Shown: positions 27,467-36,222, counted from the first letter of the stretch. The stretch is DNA of 64,000 nt from Microbulbifer elongatus (GCF_021165935.1 NZ_CP088953.1:2961501-3025500), one strand, 5' to 3'. Notes: generated from the sequence alone by a model not told the origin. Translations and numbers: made by a program.

Positions 27467-27937
27467 ATGTCCTCACTCGACGCGATTGATCGACAACTTC
27501 TTGCCATTCTTCAATCTGATGTTAGCCTCTCCATCGAAGAGCTGGCCGAGCGTGTGGGTCTTACCAAGACACCCTGCTGGCGCCGGATTCAGAAACTGGA
27601 GAAAAGTGGCATTATCCGGCGCAAAGTGGCTTTGCTGGATGCCGAAGTACTCGGCCTGCCGGTTTCGGTTTTTGCGCAGGTGAAAACCAATCAGCACACC
27701 GCGGAGTGGGCGGACTCATTCGCTCGCGCCATGGCTGAACTGCCGGAGGTGGTCGACTGCTACCGCATGGCCGGCGACTACGATTATGTTCTGCGTATTG
27801 TGGTCAGCGATGTGGCAGCCTATGACCGCTTTTACAAAAAGCTGATCAGCCATTCCGGCATTTCCGATGTCTCCTCCACCTTTGCCATGGAGCAGATCAA
27901 GAGCACCACGGAGCTACCCATACCGACTGGTGAATAG
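27467..27937 (+). CDS. Lrp/AsnC family transcriptional regulator
   Basis: 156 aa. N-terminal helix-turn-helix (about 4-60: L-D-A-I-D-R-Q-L-L-A-I-L-Q, then E-E-L-A-E-R-V-G-L-T-K-T-P-C-W-R-R-I) and a C-terminal RAM/ACT-like effector domain (about 65-145, with V-V-D-C-Y-R-M-A-G-D-Y-D-Y). The variant C-W-R-R in the recognition helix is typical of Lrp-type local regulators. It is 71 bases upstream of a large class V PLP enzyme on the same strand, its probable target; an 8-bp hairpin lies between them. Confidence 0.92.
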   Translation: MSSLDAIDRQLLAILQSDVSLSIEELAERVGLTKTPCWRRIQKLEKSGIIRRKVALLDAEVLGLPVSVFAQVKTNQHTAEWADSFARAMAELPEVVDCYRMAGDYDYVLRIVVSDVAAYDRFYKKLISHSGISDVSSTFAMEQIKSTTELPIPTGE

Positions 27938-27965
27938 CACCCGCTCAATGACTGTCTCTGAATAA

Positions 27966-27990
27966 CGCCCGCGGGTGATCCTCGCGGGCG
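27966..27990 (+). terminator. GC-rich hairpin between lrp-like gene and PLP enzyme gene
   Basis: CGCCCGCG (27966-27973) pairs perfectly with CGCGGGCG (27983-27990) around a 9-base loop. No T-run follows, and the downstream start codon is 19 bases away. It could lower readthrough or affect translation of the next gene. Confidence 0.4.
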
Positions 27991-28008
27991 CAGTACATTG
28001 AGGTTGCG

Positions 28009-29688
28009 ATGAACAATTCGACCAATAACGCCGTACGCCAGCCACAAGCTGCGTTACCTTCCACACCGGAAACCGATGCACTGCTACAACGCATTCGCGA
28101 CAACGTCATTGGCGAGCGCATGCCGATGGACACGCCTTTTGGCCAGCGTCCGCTGGTGTACGCAGACTACACGGCATCGGGCCGCGCGCTGCAGTTTATT
28201 GAGGATGCCATTCGTCATCAGGTATTGCCCTGGTACGCCAACACCCATACCGAAACCTCCGCCACCGGACGTCAGACCACCGCGTTTCGCGAGCAGGCCC
28301 GCGCGGCTGTACGCCATTCTGTAAATGCCGGTGATGACCACGCGATTATTTTCTGCGGCTCCGGCGCTACCGCCGCAGTGAACCGGCTGGTCGATTGCCT
28401 GGGGCTGCGCAAAGATTGCTACGAGCGGTTTGGCGGCACCGCCGGCAACATTACCGATTGTAAACGCCCCGTCGTCTTTATCGGCCCCTACGAACACCAC
28501 TCCAACGATCTGCCCTGGCGGGAATCGATTGCAGAAGTGGTCACCATTCCCCAGAACGACCTGGGCGGCGTTGACCTTGATGCACTGCAAAACGCCCTCG
28601 ATCAATACGCCGACCGCCCGCTGAAAATTGGCAGCTTCTCGGCGGCATCCAACGTCACGGGCATCCGCACCGACGTCGATGCGGTTACCCGACTGCTGCA
28701 TCAAAACAATGCCCTGTCGTTCTGGGACTACGCAGCGGCGGCGCCCTACGTCGCCATCGATACCCGCGGGGATGATGGGCTGACCAGCAAAGACGCCCTG
28801 TTTATCTCCCCCCACAAGTTCATCGGCGGCCCGGGTACCCCGGGCATCCTGATCCTGCGGCGCAACCTGCTGCCGGAAAACCAGCCAGCGGTAACCGGCG
28901 GCGGCACTGTGTCCTGGGTAAGTCCCGGGCGACACACCTATCTTCCTGCCGGCGAGCGCCGCGAGGAAGCCGGTACTCCGGCAATCGTGGAGTCCGTGCG
29001 CGCCGGCATGGCGTTTGCGCTCAAGGACCAGGTGGGAGCCGACACCATTGAAGCCCGGGAAGACCATTGGCTCGCCCGCGCCTTTGCGCGCTGGAGTGAA
29101 AACCCGAATATTCAGATCCTGGGCGGTACCGAAGCCAAGCGTGTCAGCATCGTTTCCCTGCATTTGCTGCACGATGGGAAACCGCTCCACCACGGTTTTG
29201 TCGTCGCCCTGTTGAATGACCTGTTCGGTATCCAGGTACGTGGCGGCTGTTCCTGTGCGGGCCCCTACGGACACCACCTGCTGCATCTCACCGATGAGCA
29301 GAGCACCGCCATTGAAAAGCTGGTGAGTGAAGGGGAAAGCATTCTGAAACCCGGCTGGGTGCGCCTGAACTTCAATTACTTCCTGGATGTAGAAACCGTG
29401 GACTACCTGATCGACGCAATCGACCTTATTGCCGAGCACGGTTACCGCATGCTGCCCTTCTATCAATACGACGCAAGCCACGGCGTATGGCGTTATCAGG
29501 GAATGGAAGCGGCAGCGCCCATCGCACTGGGATTTGATATGGGGGGCGGCGCGCCGGAAAAAGTGGCAACGCCCCTGCATGAGTTTATTGAGCAGGCCAG
29601 AGCCATTCTGGCGAATCCGCCTGGGGCGATCTGTGAGCAGCCAGTGCTGTCAAAAGAAGGGGAACTACTGCGCTGGTTTCCACTTTAA
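28009..29688 (+). CDS. Class V aminotransferase-fold PLP enzyme (SufS-like, long form)
   Basis: 559 aa, longer than SufS/IscS (about 400). The N-terminal region holds Y-A-D-Y-T-A-S-G-R, then N-T-H-T-E-T-S (about 82-88) and G-S-G-A-T-A-A-V-N (about 115-123). The PLP lysine is K270 in S-P-H-K-F-I-G-G-P-G-T-P-G. A later R-G-G-C-S-C-A-G-P-Y-G-H (about 413-424) places Cys residues near where cysteine desulfurases carry their catalytic Cys. The C-terminal 130 residues extend beyond the usual fold. It may be a desulfurase-like or lyase enzyme acting on an amino acid. The upstream Lrp-type regulator suggests amino-acid responsive control. No partner scaffold is present. Confidence 0.82.
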   Translation: MNNSTNNAVRQPQAALPSTPETDALLQRIRDNVIGERMPMDTPFGQRPLVYADYTASGRALQFIEDAIRHQVLPWYANTHTETSATGRQTTAFREQARAAVRHSVNAGDDHAIIFCGSGATAAVNRLVDCLGLRKDCYERFGGTAGNITDCKRPVVFIGPYEHHSNDLPWRESIAEVVTIPQNDLGGVDLDALQNALDQYADRPLKIGSFSAASNVTGIRTDVDAVTRLLHQNNALSFWDYAAAAPYVAIDTRGDDGLTSKDALFISPHKFIGGPGTPGILILRRNLLPENQPAVTGGGTVSWVSPGRHTYLPAGERREEAGTPAIVESVRAGMAFALKDQVGADTIEAREDHWLARAFARWSENPNIQILGGTEAKRVSIVSLHLLHDGKPLHHGFVVALLNDLFGIQVRGGCSCAGPYGHHLLHLTDEQSTAIEKLVSEGESILKPGWVRLNFNYFLDVETVDYLIDAIDLIAEHGYRMLPFYQYDASHGVWRYQGMEAAAPIALGFDMGGGAPEKVATPLHEFIEQARAILANPPGAICEQPVLSKEGELLRWFPL

Positions 29689-29695
29689 CGAGAAT

Positions 29696-29763
29696 CGTCA
29701 TACCGGCGAATGCCGGTATCCGTCCCCACAGAATCTGAATGCCGGATAAAGTCCGGCATGACG
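29696..29763. repeat. Palindromic intergenic repeat with CGTCAT/ATGACG ends
   Basis: The 68-base element begins CGTCATACCGGCGAATGCCGG and ends TGCCGG-ATAAAG-TCCGGCATGACG. Each end forms its own small stem (ACCGGC/GCCGGT and GCCGGA/TCCGGC) and the termini are inverted CGTCAT/ATGACG. This is the layout of a dispersed palindromic or MITE-like repeat known in many proteobacteria. It sits between the PLP enzyme and the antiporter gene. Confidence 0.65.
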
Positions 29764-29851
29764 CTCGATCAGCGCCACGCTTGAAACGGCATACACTCCC
29801 CGCCGATAATGACTGCCTGAGCCACAACCCAGTCTGCTACAAGGATGCGCA

Positions 29852-31021
29852 GTGCCTGAGACCTCCCTGTTCCAGTCGTTTTTTCTGATCTTCAGCGGCG
29901 CCGCGGTTCTTGCATCCCTCGCCCTGTGGGGGCGCCAACCCCTGTTGGTGGCCTACATTGCCCTCGGCTGTCTGCTCGGGCCGTCGGTTTTCGGGGTAAT
30001 CGACAATGTGGCACTGATGGCGGAGATGTCGAGCATCGGTATCATTTTCCTGCTGTTTCTGCTCGGACTCGACATGCAACCGAAAGCGCTCATTTCGGTT
30101 CTGCGCAAGGCCACCTTCGTCGGCCTGATCAGTTGCGCCCTGTTTCTCGGGCTTGGCTATGGTATTGGGCATCTGTTCGGCTTTACCGACACGGAATCCT
30201 GGGTGATCGGTATGGCGATGATGTTTTCCAGCACCATCATCGGTATCAAGCTCCTCCCGACCACCGTACTGCACCACAAACATCTGGGTGAAATGATGGT
30301 GGGCCTGCTGCTGTTTCAGGATTTCGTGGCCATCGTCTGCCTGATGATTCTGTTGAGCGGTAGTACCGGCTCCGTCGACTTCGCGCGACTGGGCACGTCC
30401 TTCGCCGCCCTGCCCCTACTGATCGCCTTCGCCTGGGCTGCGGTGCGTTATGTCTTACAACCGCTGCTGGCAAAATTCGACCGTTTCCACGAGTACGTAT
30501 TCCTGCTCGCGCTCGGCTGGTGTATGGGCGTGGCAGAACTGGCCGAGGTCGTGGGACTGTCCCGGGAGATCGGCGCCTTTATCGCCGGCATCACCCTCGC
30601 CACCAGCCCGATATCCCAGTACATCGCCATCAGTCTGAAGCCGCTGCGGGACTTCTTCCTGATCCTGTTCTTTTTCAGCCTTGGAGCCCAGTTCCACCTG
30701 GATATGGTGCCGGAAATCGCCATCCCCGCGCTCGTGGCCGCCACTGCGGTACTGGCGATCAAGCCCGTGGTGTTCCGCTACCTGCTGGGGCAACAGAGTG
30801 AACGGAAAATTTTGGCCTGGGATATCGGCTTTCGCCTGGGGCAGATCAGTGAGTTTTCGTTGCTGATTGCCTTTTTGGCGGTGAGCCAGCAATTGATTGG
30901 CAGCAAAGCGTCACACCTGATTCAGGCCACCGCAATTCTTACCTTCCTGGTCTCTTCCTATATCGTGGTGTTGAACTTCCCGAACCCGATTGCAATCAAG
31001 GATCACTTGCGCCGGGATTAG
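29852..31021 (+). CDS. CPA2-family monovalent cation:proton antiporter (Kef-type, membrane domain only)
   Basis: 389 aa with about 12 helices, matching the Na+/H+ exchanger fold of CPA2/KefB-C proteins. Typical segments are L-G-C-L-L-G-P-S-V-F-G (about 35-45), L-F-L-L-G-L-D-M (about 67-74) and R-E-I-G-A-F-I-A-G. The start is GTG 29852 with AAGGA 6 bases ahead. It lacks the RCK/TrkA-N regulatory domain of full Kef proteins, so regulation must come from another subunit or be absent. No Kef ancillary protein is adjacent. The ion (K+ or Na+) cannot be assigned. Confidence 0.88.
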   Translation: MPETSLFQSFFLIFSGAAVLASLALWGRQPLLVAYIALGCLLGPSVFGVIDNVALMAEMSSIGIIFLLFLLGLDMQPKALISVLRKATFVGLISCALFLGLGYGIGHLFGFTDTESWVIGMAMMFSSTIIGIKLLPTTVLHHKHLGEMMVGLLLFQDFVAIVCLMILLSGSTGSVDFARLGTSFAALPLLIAFAWAAVRYVLQPLLAKFDRFHEYVFLLALGWCMGVAELAEVVGLSREIGAFIAGITLATSPISQYIAISLKPLRDFFLILFFFSLGAQFHLDMVPEIAIPALVAATAVLAIKPVVFRYLLGQQSERKILAWDIGFRLGQISEFSLLIAFLAVSQQLIGSKASHLIQATAILTFLVSSYIVVLNFPNPIAIKDHLRRD

Positions 31022-31230
31022 ATAGCCGATGGTGCCCCCGGCACAGCAGGTCACGCCCCCTCTCTCCCCGATCAGCAAACAGCAATTTACGTAGGTTGCG
31101 ACGCCACCGGCGCGGCGATTCGCTGATGGGCCGCCCTTTAGGATCTACGCTTGTTACTTTGCCGCCGAACTCAGCTGCCGTGAGAATTCGGAAATAGACT
31201 GCTTGGGACCTCGACATCAACTGGGCAATT

Positions 31231-31983
31231 ATGACCGACGTCGTGAAAAACAGCGGAATCGGGCCGGACAGTTTCTACCGGACCTATTGCGGGGACCCAC
31301 CGCCGCCGGAGAGCCTGTGGGCGCACTGGAATTTCGACCCATTCGTCCTGTGCTTTCTGGGGTTACTACTGTATTTTGCCTGCCGGTCTCCACGACACTA
31401 TACCGGGTTGGCGGCGACCGCGGTTTTGTTTATCACCTTTGTCTCCCCTCTCTGTGCTCTGTCGTCCGCGCTCTTTTCTGCACGGGTAGCGCATCATGTT
31501 CTTTTGTTTACGGTTGCGGCCCCGCTTCTGGCAGCGTTTGCACCGACCCGGCGCGCTACCACCACAGCCGGTGCAGCGTTTGTCGTCTCATCGCTGATAC
31601 TGTGGGTTTGGCATGCACCACCACTTTATGATTTGGCGCTCTCCCACGTTGGCGTTTACTGGCTGATGCAAGCCAGCTTACTGTTGAGTGCGGTCTGGTT
31701 TTGGCGGGTGGTTCTGGATGCGCGGCGACCGGCCGTTCAGTCCATATACCTCACCGTGGCCGGGCTCACTCAGATGGGATTGCTGGGCGCTCTGTTAACC
31801 TTCGCGCCGGAACCGCTGTACGCCGCCCATGCCAGTGCATCGCTGGCCTGGGGGTTGACCCCACTGGCGGATCAGCAACTGGCGGGATTGATCATGTGGG
31901 TTCCTGCGATTGTGCCCTACATCATCGTCGGCGCTTGGCGGGCGCACTCAGCCTGGTCGCAGCTTTTGGACCGGACCGCATGA
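31231..31983 (+). CDS. ctaG: Cytochrome c oxidase assembly protein, caa3_CtaG family
   Basis: 250 aa with about seven helices, matching the caa3_CtaG family of copper-related oxidase assembly membrane proteins. Recognisable are H-W-N-F-D-P (about 32-37), H-H-V-L-L-F (about 87-92) and W-H-A-P-P-L-Y-D-L-A-L (about 129-139). The Shine-Dalgarno is weak, so the start is provisional. Its stop overlaps the next gene's ATG (ATGA). It opens the oxidase cluster and probably helps deliver copper to Cu-B, since the cluster's subunit II lacks most Cu-A ligands. Confidence 0.85.
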   Translation: MTDVVKNSGIGPDSFYRTYCGDPPPPESLWAHWNFDPFVLCFLGLLLYFACRSPRHYTGLAATAVLFITFVSPLCALSSALFSARVAHHVLLFTVAAPLLAAFAPTRRATTTAGAAFVVSSLILWVWHAPPLYDLALSHVGVYWLMQASLLLSAVWFWRVVLDARRPAVQSIYLTVAGLTQMGLLGALLTFAPEPLYAAHASASLAWGLTPLADQQLAGLIMWVPAIVPYIIVGAWRAHSAWSQLLDRTA

Positions 31984-32492
31984 TCGAACTCCTGATTGCG
32001 CTCATTCCACTTTTTAAAGCCGTGCACATTTTCGCGCTGATTATCTGGTGCGGCGGTCTGGTTACCCTGCCCCTCATGATCGCCCATCATGACCCAACCG
32101 ATAGTGGTGAGGATTATCGGCGCATCCGCCAGGCCACCCATCAAGCCTATATCTTCTGTGTCACCCCGGCGGCGGTAACAACGGTAGTGATCGGTACCTG
32201 GCTGATCTTTTTGCGGGGAGTATTTGAGCCGTGGTTTTACGGCAAGCTGCTGTTTGTTGCGCTGATGGTTTTCGCTCATGCCTGGATCGGGCACATCATC
32301 GTAGAGGTGGCGGAAACCAAGGGTCGCACGCGCATACCAGAACCGCTCATCACCCTGATGGCGATTCTTCTGCCAATGGCGGCAGTACTGTTTCTGGTGT
32401 TGGCCAAGCCGGATTTGTCGGGTATTGAATTGCCCGAGTGGCTACGCGAGACCCGGGATCACCCATTGCCTTTCGAAATCCCCAAACGATAG
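31980..32492 (+). CDS. CopD/HemJ-like membrane protein of the oxidase cluster
   Basis: 170 aa from ATG 31980, overlapping the ctaG stop by 4 bases. Four helices with F-K-A-V-H-I-F-A-L-I-I-W-C-G-G-L (about 12-27), P-A-A-V-T-T-V-V-I-G-T-W-L (about 62-74) and W-F-Y-G-K-L-L-F-V-A-L-M-V-F-A-H resemble the CopD family and also HemJ. Either copper transport or haem handling would suit an oxidase cluster. The 3' end overlaps the end of the convergent DUF2231 gene by 34 bases. The frame is open far upstream inside ctaG, but that part is a shadow. Confidence 0.72.
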   Translation: MIELLIALIPLFKAVHIFALIIWCGGLVTLPLMIAHHDPTDSGEDYRRIRQATHQAYIFCVTPAAVTTVVIGTWLIFLRGVFEPWFYGKLLFVALMVFAHAWIGHIIVEVAETKGRTRIPEPLITLMAILLPMAAVLFLVLAKPDLSGIELPEWLRETRDHPLPFEIPKR

Positions 32493-33034
32493 TCAAATAC
32501 AAGCTTGCCGCCATGCCAACCTGTTACGATCACGAGCACAACGGCCAGAGCCGACAGCAGAATGCCATACGGCAGAACGCCCGCTTCGTAGCCAGACAGC
32601 CGCTGGCCCCAGTTTGCGCCCAACAGCGAAAGCAGCATCACGGCGATGATCGAATGGGTCCAGGGGGCTGCACGGGCGCGAATTCCGCTGACGAGCAGCA
32701 GCTCAAACAAGCCTGTAAACCCGGCCAACATGCCGAAGAAAAAACCGGTCCCAGCGGCCCAGATGGCCGCCCTCGCCAGAAAGGGCTCCCCGGTGAACCA
32801 GTACAGGCAGTCTGCGCCAAAGGTGCAAAAGGTGAGCGCCACAGGAAAGGCGACACTCATGGCATGTATGGGGTGACCCCAGATAGCGACACGGGATTCG
32901 GTCGCGTTGTAACCGGGTGTTTCTTCGATGGGGTCACGAAAACAACCGTCTGGCTGCACGCTTGCTTCCTGCTCTTGCGGCATTTCCGTTTCCACGGGCT
33001 GCTGTGCGCCTGGCTTGGAGGACGATTCAGACAT
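32459..33034 (-). CDS. DUF2231 domain-containing membrane protein, reversed within the oxidase cluster
   Basis: 191 aa from ATG 33034 (MSESSSKPG), chosen for AGGGG about 9 bases ahead; the extra 16 codons upstream are unlikely. After a polar 55-residue N-terminus comes the DUF2231 pattern I-W-G-H-P-I-H-A-M-S-V-A-F-P (about 52-65) and four helices to about residue 175. The H-P-x-H motif is proposed for redox or haem-linked roles. It runs opposite to its neighbours and overlaps CopD-like at its 3' end and the subunit II frame at its 5' end. The antisense arrangement is discussed as a finding. Confidence 0.82.
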   Translation of the reverse strand: MSESSSKPGAQQPVETEMPQEQEASVQPDGCFRDPIEETPGYNATESRVAIWGHPIHAMSVAFPVALTFCTFGADCLYWFTGEPFLARAAIWAAGTGFFFGMLAGFTGLFELLLVSGIRARAAPWTHSIIAVMLLSLLGANWGQRLSGYEAGVLPYGILLSALAVVLVIVTGWHGGKLVFDYRLGISKGNG

Positions 33035-33709
33035 GGTAAGCCCCTGATATTTTTTCCGCTTATCGTACTGGCTGGCTGCCAAGGATCCCTGTCAGTGCTC
33101 GACCCAGTAGGCCCTGCGGCCACTGAGATCAATACGCTTTGGTGGATCATGCTAGCGGGATCCGCCTTGATCGCCATTATTGTAGCAGCGCTCATCTGGC
33201 GAAGTTTTTACAGTACTCCCAACCCCGACAAACCGCGGAGCCGCACCCTGCGCATCTGGATCCACGGCCTGGGCCTGGCCTTTCCGATCAGTGTACTCGC
33301 GGCCCTGCTGATCTATGCACTCGTAGTCGGCGAGCGCCTGCTGCCACATCACGATACGCAGGTTGTGAGAGTCCACGCGATCGCGCAGCAGTGGCGCTGG
33401 CAGTTTACCTACGCCGAGCGCCCGAACTATGTCAGCGAGGGCATATTGCACATTCCCGCCGGACGCCCGGTGGATGTGGCCATTACCACCCGAGATGTCA
33501 TTCACAGCTTCTGGGTACCGCGCCTCGCCGGAAAACTCGATGCGATTCCCGGCCACGTCAATACGCTTCGGATCGAGGCCGACGCACCCGGTCTGTATCA
33601 CGGCCAGAGCGCGGAGTTTTCCGGCGCTGGGTACACCGGCCATACATTTGTTGTGCAAGCCCACAGCGCCGCGGATTGGGCCCGCTTCCTTGCCGGAGAG
33701 TCGATGTGA
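32975..33709 (+). CDS. coxB: Haem-copper oxidase subunit II lacking most Cu-A ligands (lipoprotein)
   Basis: The start is uncertain. TTG 32975 gives 244 aa but overlaps the DUF2231 5' end by 60 bases; CTG 33044 would begin right at the lipoprotein signal. A hydrophobic segment ends in lipobox L-A-G-C, then come two membrane helices and a cupredoxin domain. Numbering from TTG: H177 in D-V-I-H-S-F-W-V-P is retained, but the later Cu-A segment reads S212-A-E-F-S216-G-A-G-Y220-T-G-H223, where Cu-A enzymes have Cys, Cys, His and Met. This resembles CyoA-type quinol oxidases. The stop overlaps the subunit I start (GTGA). Electrons may come from quinol or an unknown donor. Confidence 0.82.
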   Translation: MRHFRFHGLLCAWLGGRFRHGKPLIFFPLIVLAGCQGSLSVLDPVGPAATEINTLWWIMLAGSALIAIIVAALIWRSFYSTPNPDKPRSRTLRIWIHGLGLAFPISVLAALLIYALVVGERLLPHHDTQVVRVHAIAQQWRWQFTYAERPNYVSEGILHIPAGRPVDVAITTRDVIHSFWVPRLAGKLDAIPGHVNTLRIEADAPGLYHGQSAEFSGAGYTGHTFVVQAHSAADWARFLAGESM

Positions 33710-36222
33710 ACGCCCTGAAACGCCATCGCTTGTTGACCCAAATCTGGGCATCGGACCCGGGGTGGAAACGCTGTTTTACCACGGTCAGTCACACCGACCT
33801 CGGTCGTATGTTTCTGGCGGCGGCTTTCTTCTTTTTTGCGGTTGGCGGCGTGCTCGCCATGCTCATTCGCGCGCAACTGGCCAGCCCACACGCCGCCTTC
33901 ATGGGGCCTGATATTTACAATCAGGTTTTCACCATGCATGGCACCATGATGATGTTCCTGTTTGCGATTCCCGCGTTCGAGGGTCTGGCAGTCTACCTGT
34001 TGCCGAAAATGCTGGGCGCGCGCGACCTGGCCTTCCCCAGGCTCACTGCGTATGGATTCTGGTGTTACGCCTTTGGCGGATCGATGATGCTGATTTCCAT
34101 GTTGGTTGGCCTGGCACCTGACGGCGGCTGGTTTATGTATCCTCCACTGACGGGCGCGGCGGCATCACCGGGAATCAATACCGATGTCTGGCTGCTTGGC
34201 GTCACCTTTGTGGAAATCTCCGCGATCTGTGCGGCAGTAGAGCTCTGCGTGTCGATTCTGAAATTTCGCGCACCGGGTATGTCGCTGGACAAAATGCCGA
34301 TTTTTGCCTGGTATGCGCTGGTGACCGCGCTGATGATTTTAACCGGCTTCCCGCCGCTGATTCTGGGCTCCATACTACTGGAGCTGGAGCGCGCTTTCGG
34401 TCTTCCCTTTTTTGATACCGCCCTGGGGGGCGACAGCCTGCTGTGGCAACACTTGTTCTGGCTGTTCGGGCATCCTGAGGTCTATATCATTTTTCTACCC
34501 GCGGCCGGGCTGATATCAACCATCATCCCTGTGATGTCGCGCACGCCTCTTCTTGCTTACGGGTGGGTTGTGGCGTCCATCGTGGCACTGGCCTTTCTCA
34601 GCTTTGGCCTCTGGGTTCACCACATGTTCGCCACCGGCATTCCCCATATGGGGGTTGCCTTTTTCTCTGCAGCCTCGACACTGGTGGCTGTTCCCACCGC
34701 AGTGCAGGTCTTCGCCTGGATTGGCACCATGTGGCAAGGGCGACCACAGCTGCACATGCCGATGCTCTATATACTGGGCTTCTTCGCCACCTTCGTGATT
34801 GGCGGGTTGACCGGTGTGATGCTGGCGATCGTTCCCTTTGACTGGCAGGCCCATGACACCGCTTTTGTAACCGCACACCTGCACTATGTGCTGTTTGGTG
34901 GTTTTGTTTTTCCAGTGCTGGCAGGACTTTATTACTACGCCCCGCTGGTCACCGGCAGACGACGTTTTTTCCGTATTGGTGAGTATGCGTTTGCCCTGGT
35001 ATTTATCGGTTTCCACGGTACTTTTCTGGCGATGCACTGGGTCGGCCTGCTGGGCCAGAGACGGCGTATCTACACCTATGATGCGGACATGGGCTGGGGG
35101 GTGATCAATCTGATCTCGTCGGTTGGCAGTTTTGTACTCGCTATCGGTCTGGCGATGGTTTTACTCGACCTGGCGCTCAATGCCTATGTTGCCATTCGGG
35201 GAAAACGCAACCCCTGGCGGGCGGGCACTCTGGAGTGGTCCATGATGTTACCGCCCTCGACCTATAACTTCCCCAGCCTACCGCGGGTGACAAGCCGAGA
35301 ACCGCTCATCGAAACACCCGATCTGCCCACACGCCTCGCCCGTGGGGTGGGCTATCTTGCGGTGCCACGCGATAACCGGCGGGAAATGCTCACCGTCAGT
35401 ACCACTCGCGCTGAACCCGAGAGCCTCGTCATTTATCCCGGCAACACCGCATTGCCGATGTGCATGGCGGCCGTAACGGGGAGCTTTTTCCTATCCCTGC
35501 TGTTCAAGGTTTACTGGTTCACACCGTTTGCGGTGATTGGTGTCATTGCTCTCGCCTGGCGCTGGGTCTGGGGACTGGGCAGCCGAACCGATGAGGCAGA
35601 TCAAAACATCGGTTTTGGTGAGACGGTGCCACATGCCACGCAGACAAACCGCTCTCAGGGTTGGTGGGGCAGCGCGTTTCTGATGATTGCCGATGCCACG
35701 CTGTTCGGCTCGCTGATTTTTGGCTACGCCTTTCTCTGGACCATTGCGCCCAACTGGCCGCCACCCCAATGGCTCGCATTCACGCTGTGGGAACCGCTGA
35801 TCGGCGTTGCTGCGGCGGGACTGGCATTTTTCGCCGCCCGTCAGAGCCCCGGATGTATCCGGCAGGAGACATGCAAAACGGAAGGCACGACTCGCCGGTG
35901 GTTCCCCTGGCGGTTGTCCCCTCAGCTCGCGCTCGTCGGTCTGAGCACGCTGGCCGTCATTTTTGTCAATCTTCTGTGGCGCGCGCCCTCGCCGACGGAA
36001 CACGCCTATGGCGCGGTGCTGTGTGTCATCAGCGCTTACGGACTGTTTCATGTGCTGCTGGCGATTCTGATGCTCGTCTTTTTTATTTTCCGCATCCGCC
36101 ACGGCTTTATTTCCACACGCCGTCGCGCTGAAGTGGAAATCGTCCGCCTCTGGATCGACTACGCCGTGCTGATCGGCCTCGTCAGTCTTATGCTCATCCT
36201 CAGCCCAGTATTGTTCACATGA
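33706..36222 (+). CDS. coxA: Haem-copper oxidase fused subunits I+III
   Basis: 838 aa from GTG 33706, overlapping the subunit II stop; GGAGAG lies about 6 bases ahead. The larger open frame upstream is a shadow of subunit II. Subunit I (about 1-560) keeps all metal ligands: H78 and H393 for low-spin haem, H391 for the high-spin haem, H256, H305 and H306 for Cu-B, with Y260 in G-H-P-E-V-Y. The C-terminal part (about 600-838), with G-W-W-G-S-A-F-L-M-I-A-D-A-T-L-F-G, is a subunit III module. The fusion is as in caa3-type enzymes. It reduces O2 to water and pumps protons at the inner membrane. Confidence 0.93.
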   Translation: MNALKRHRLLTQIWASDPGWKRCFTTVSHTDLGRMFLAAAFFFFAVGGVLAMLIRAQLASPHAAFMGPDIYNQVFTMHGTMMMFLFAIPAFEGLAVYLLPKMLGARDLAFPRLTAYGFWCYAFGGSMMLISMLVGLAPDGGWFMYPPLTGAAASPGINTDVWLLGVTFVEISAICAAVELCVSILKFRAPGMSLDKMPIFAWYALVTALMILTGFPPLILGSILLELERAFGLPFFDTALGGDSLLWQHLFWLFGHPEVYIIFLPAAGLISTIIPVMSRTPLLAYGWVVASIVALAFLSFGLWVHHMFATGIPHMGVAFFSAASTLVAVPTAVQVFAWIGTMWQGRPQLHMPMLYILGFFATFVIGGLTGVMLAIVPFDWQAHDTAFVTAHLHYVLFGGFVFPVLAGLYYYAPLVTGRRRFFRIGEYAFALVFIGFHGTFLAMHWVGLLGQRRRIYTYDADMGWGVINLISSVGSFVLAIGLAMVLLDLALNAYVAIRGKRNPWRAGTLEWSMMLPPSTYNFPSLPRVTSREPLIETPDLPTRLARGVGYLAVPRDNRREMLTVSTTRAEPESLVIYPGNTALPMCMAAVTGSFFLSLLFKVYWFTPFAVIGVIALAWRWVWGLGSRTDEADQNIGFGETVPHATQTNRSQGWWGSAFLMIADATLFGSLIFGYAFLWTIAPNWPPPQWLAFTLWEPLIGVAAAGLAFFAARQSPGCIRQETCKTEGTTRRWFPWRLSPQLALVGLSTLAVIFVNLLWRAPSPTEHAYGAVLCVISAYGLFHVLLAILMLVFFIFRIRHGFISTRRRAEVEIVRLWIDYAVLIGLVSLMLILSPVLFT

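Noticed and set aside
28084..29580. 498-residue minus-strand frame opposite the class V PLP enzyme
   Set aside because: Antisense shadow of a clear PLP enzyme; no start signal or family pattern.
32438..32974. Upstream extension of the subunit II frame through the DUF2231 antisense
   Set aside because: The extension reads as low-complexity polar sequence antisense to DUF2231; the lipoprotein signal marks the true N-terminus further down.
33139..33705. Upstream extension of the fused oxidase subunit frame
   Set aside because: It is out of frame over subunit II; GTG 33706 with a ribosome site and stop overlap gives the proper subunit I start.
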